Positions 63,782 through 64,000 of a DNA stretch of 64,000 nt are shown piece by piece. The notes beneath the pieces were generated by a model, which was not told the DNA's origin, made no database searches, and saw nothing but the letters and a program-made list of their open reading frames with translations. The stretch spans positions 88,718,245 through 88,782,244 of the forward strand of contig NC_134461.1 in assembly GCF_047948215.1 (NCBI RefSeq), in the 5' to 3' direction. The DNA is from Lycorma delicatula. Its lineage: Eukaryota > Arthropoda > Insecta > Hemiptera > Fulgoridae. Position numbers and translations under genes: made by a program. Every line of letters starts with the position of its first letter. Within the stretch, counting starts at the first letter, position 1.

Positions 63782-64000
63782 ATATTTTTGCGGAAATAAA
63801 TTATTACTAATAATAATAATTATTATTATTACGTCAGATTTATTTTGTATCTGACCTAATACATTCAATTACCAACATACTTTCTTTTTATTTGAGACAT
63901 ATGTTATAACCATAAATGACAACAATCTACAAGAAAACAAGGATCTGATATTAGATATACTAGGAGAATATGATGAAAGACCTCTATTGAAAGAAAATAT

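Overview
The window is strongly A/T-rich eukaryotic DNA: very long introns, (TA)n and (TG)n microsatellites, GT-AG splice sites and a dense layer of decayed transposable elements. The mixture of Tc1/mariner, pogo/Tigger, RTE-like, Jockey-like and R1-like elements with tRNA-derived SINEs fits a large arthropod genome, most likely an insect. A hemimetabolous group such as Hemiptera is a guess that the sequence alone cannot settle.

One host gene is recognised, on the + strand: a group I (mGluR1/5-type) metabotropic glutamate receptor. Three coding exons are present: 28452-28717 (start codon, signal peptide, first part of the ligand-binding domain), 44880-45024 and 58153-58441. Splice phases match exactly (2, 0, 1), giving 233 continuous residues plus one base of the next codon. 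The receptor continues beyond the window; its cysteine-rich, seven-helix and tail exons are not here. The first coding exon is preceded by a splice acceptor (28405-28406), so a 5' untranslated exon must lie further upstream and was not found. The two complete introns are about 16.2 kb and 13.1 kb.

Everything else recognised is repeat sequence. From 1 to 28 kb (upstream, or a 5' UTR intron) there are LINE remnants (1-1510, 9426-9827, 15580-16960, 21463-22050, 22200-22990, 27342-27635), two short Tc1/mariner copies (1676-2636 and 4524-5478), copies of an unplaced dispersed repeat called here family R, and two tRNA-derived SINE families (A and B) that have inserted into each other. Intron 1 (28718-44879) holds more family R, a mariner split by a LINE (35927-38098), an R1-like LINE 3' end (38886-39655), a pogo-like remnant and a GC-rich 679-bp retroposon with a perfect 15-bp target duplication. 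Intron 2 (45025-58152) begins with a young RTE-like LINE insertion whose 10-bp target duplication starts 39 bases after the splice donor, followed by older mariner, R1-like and SINE remnants. The 3' part (58442-64000) has a small MITE-like inverted repeat with a GC-rich core, a long R1-like LINE fragment and a pogo-like C-terminal remnant.

No rRNA, intact tRNA, CRISPR array, operon or prokaryotic gene is present. Most open reading frames in the window are chance frames in A/T-rich or microsatellite DNA. Clade names for LINEs and transposons rest on remembered motifs and were not tested by database search.
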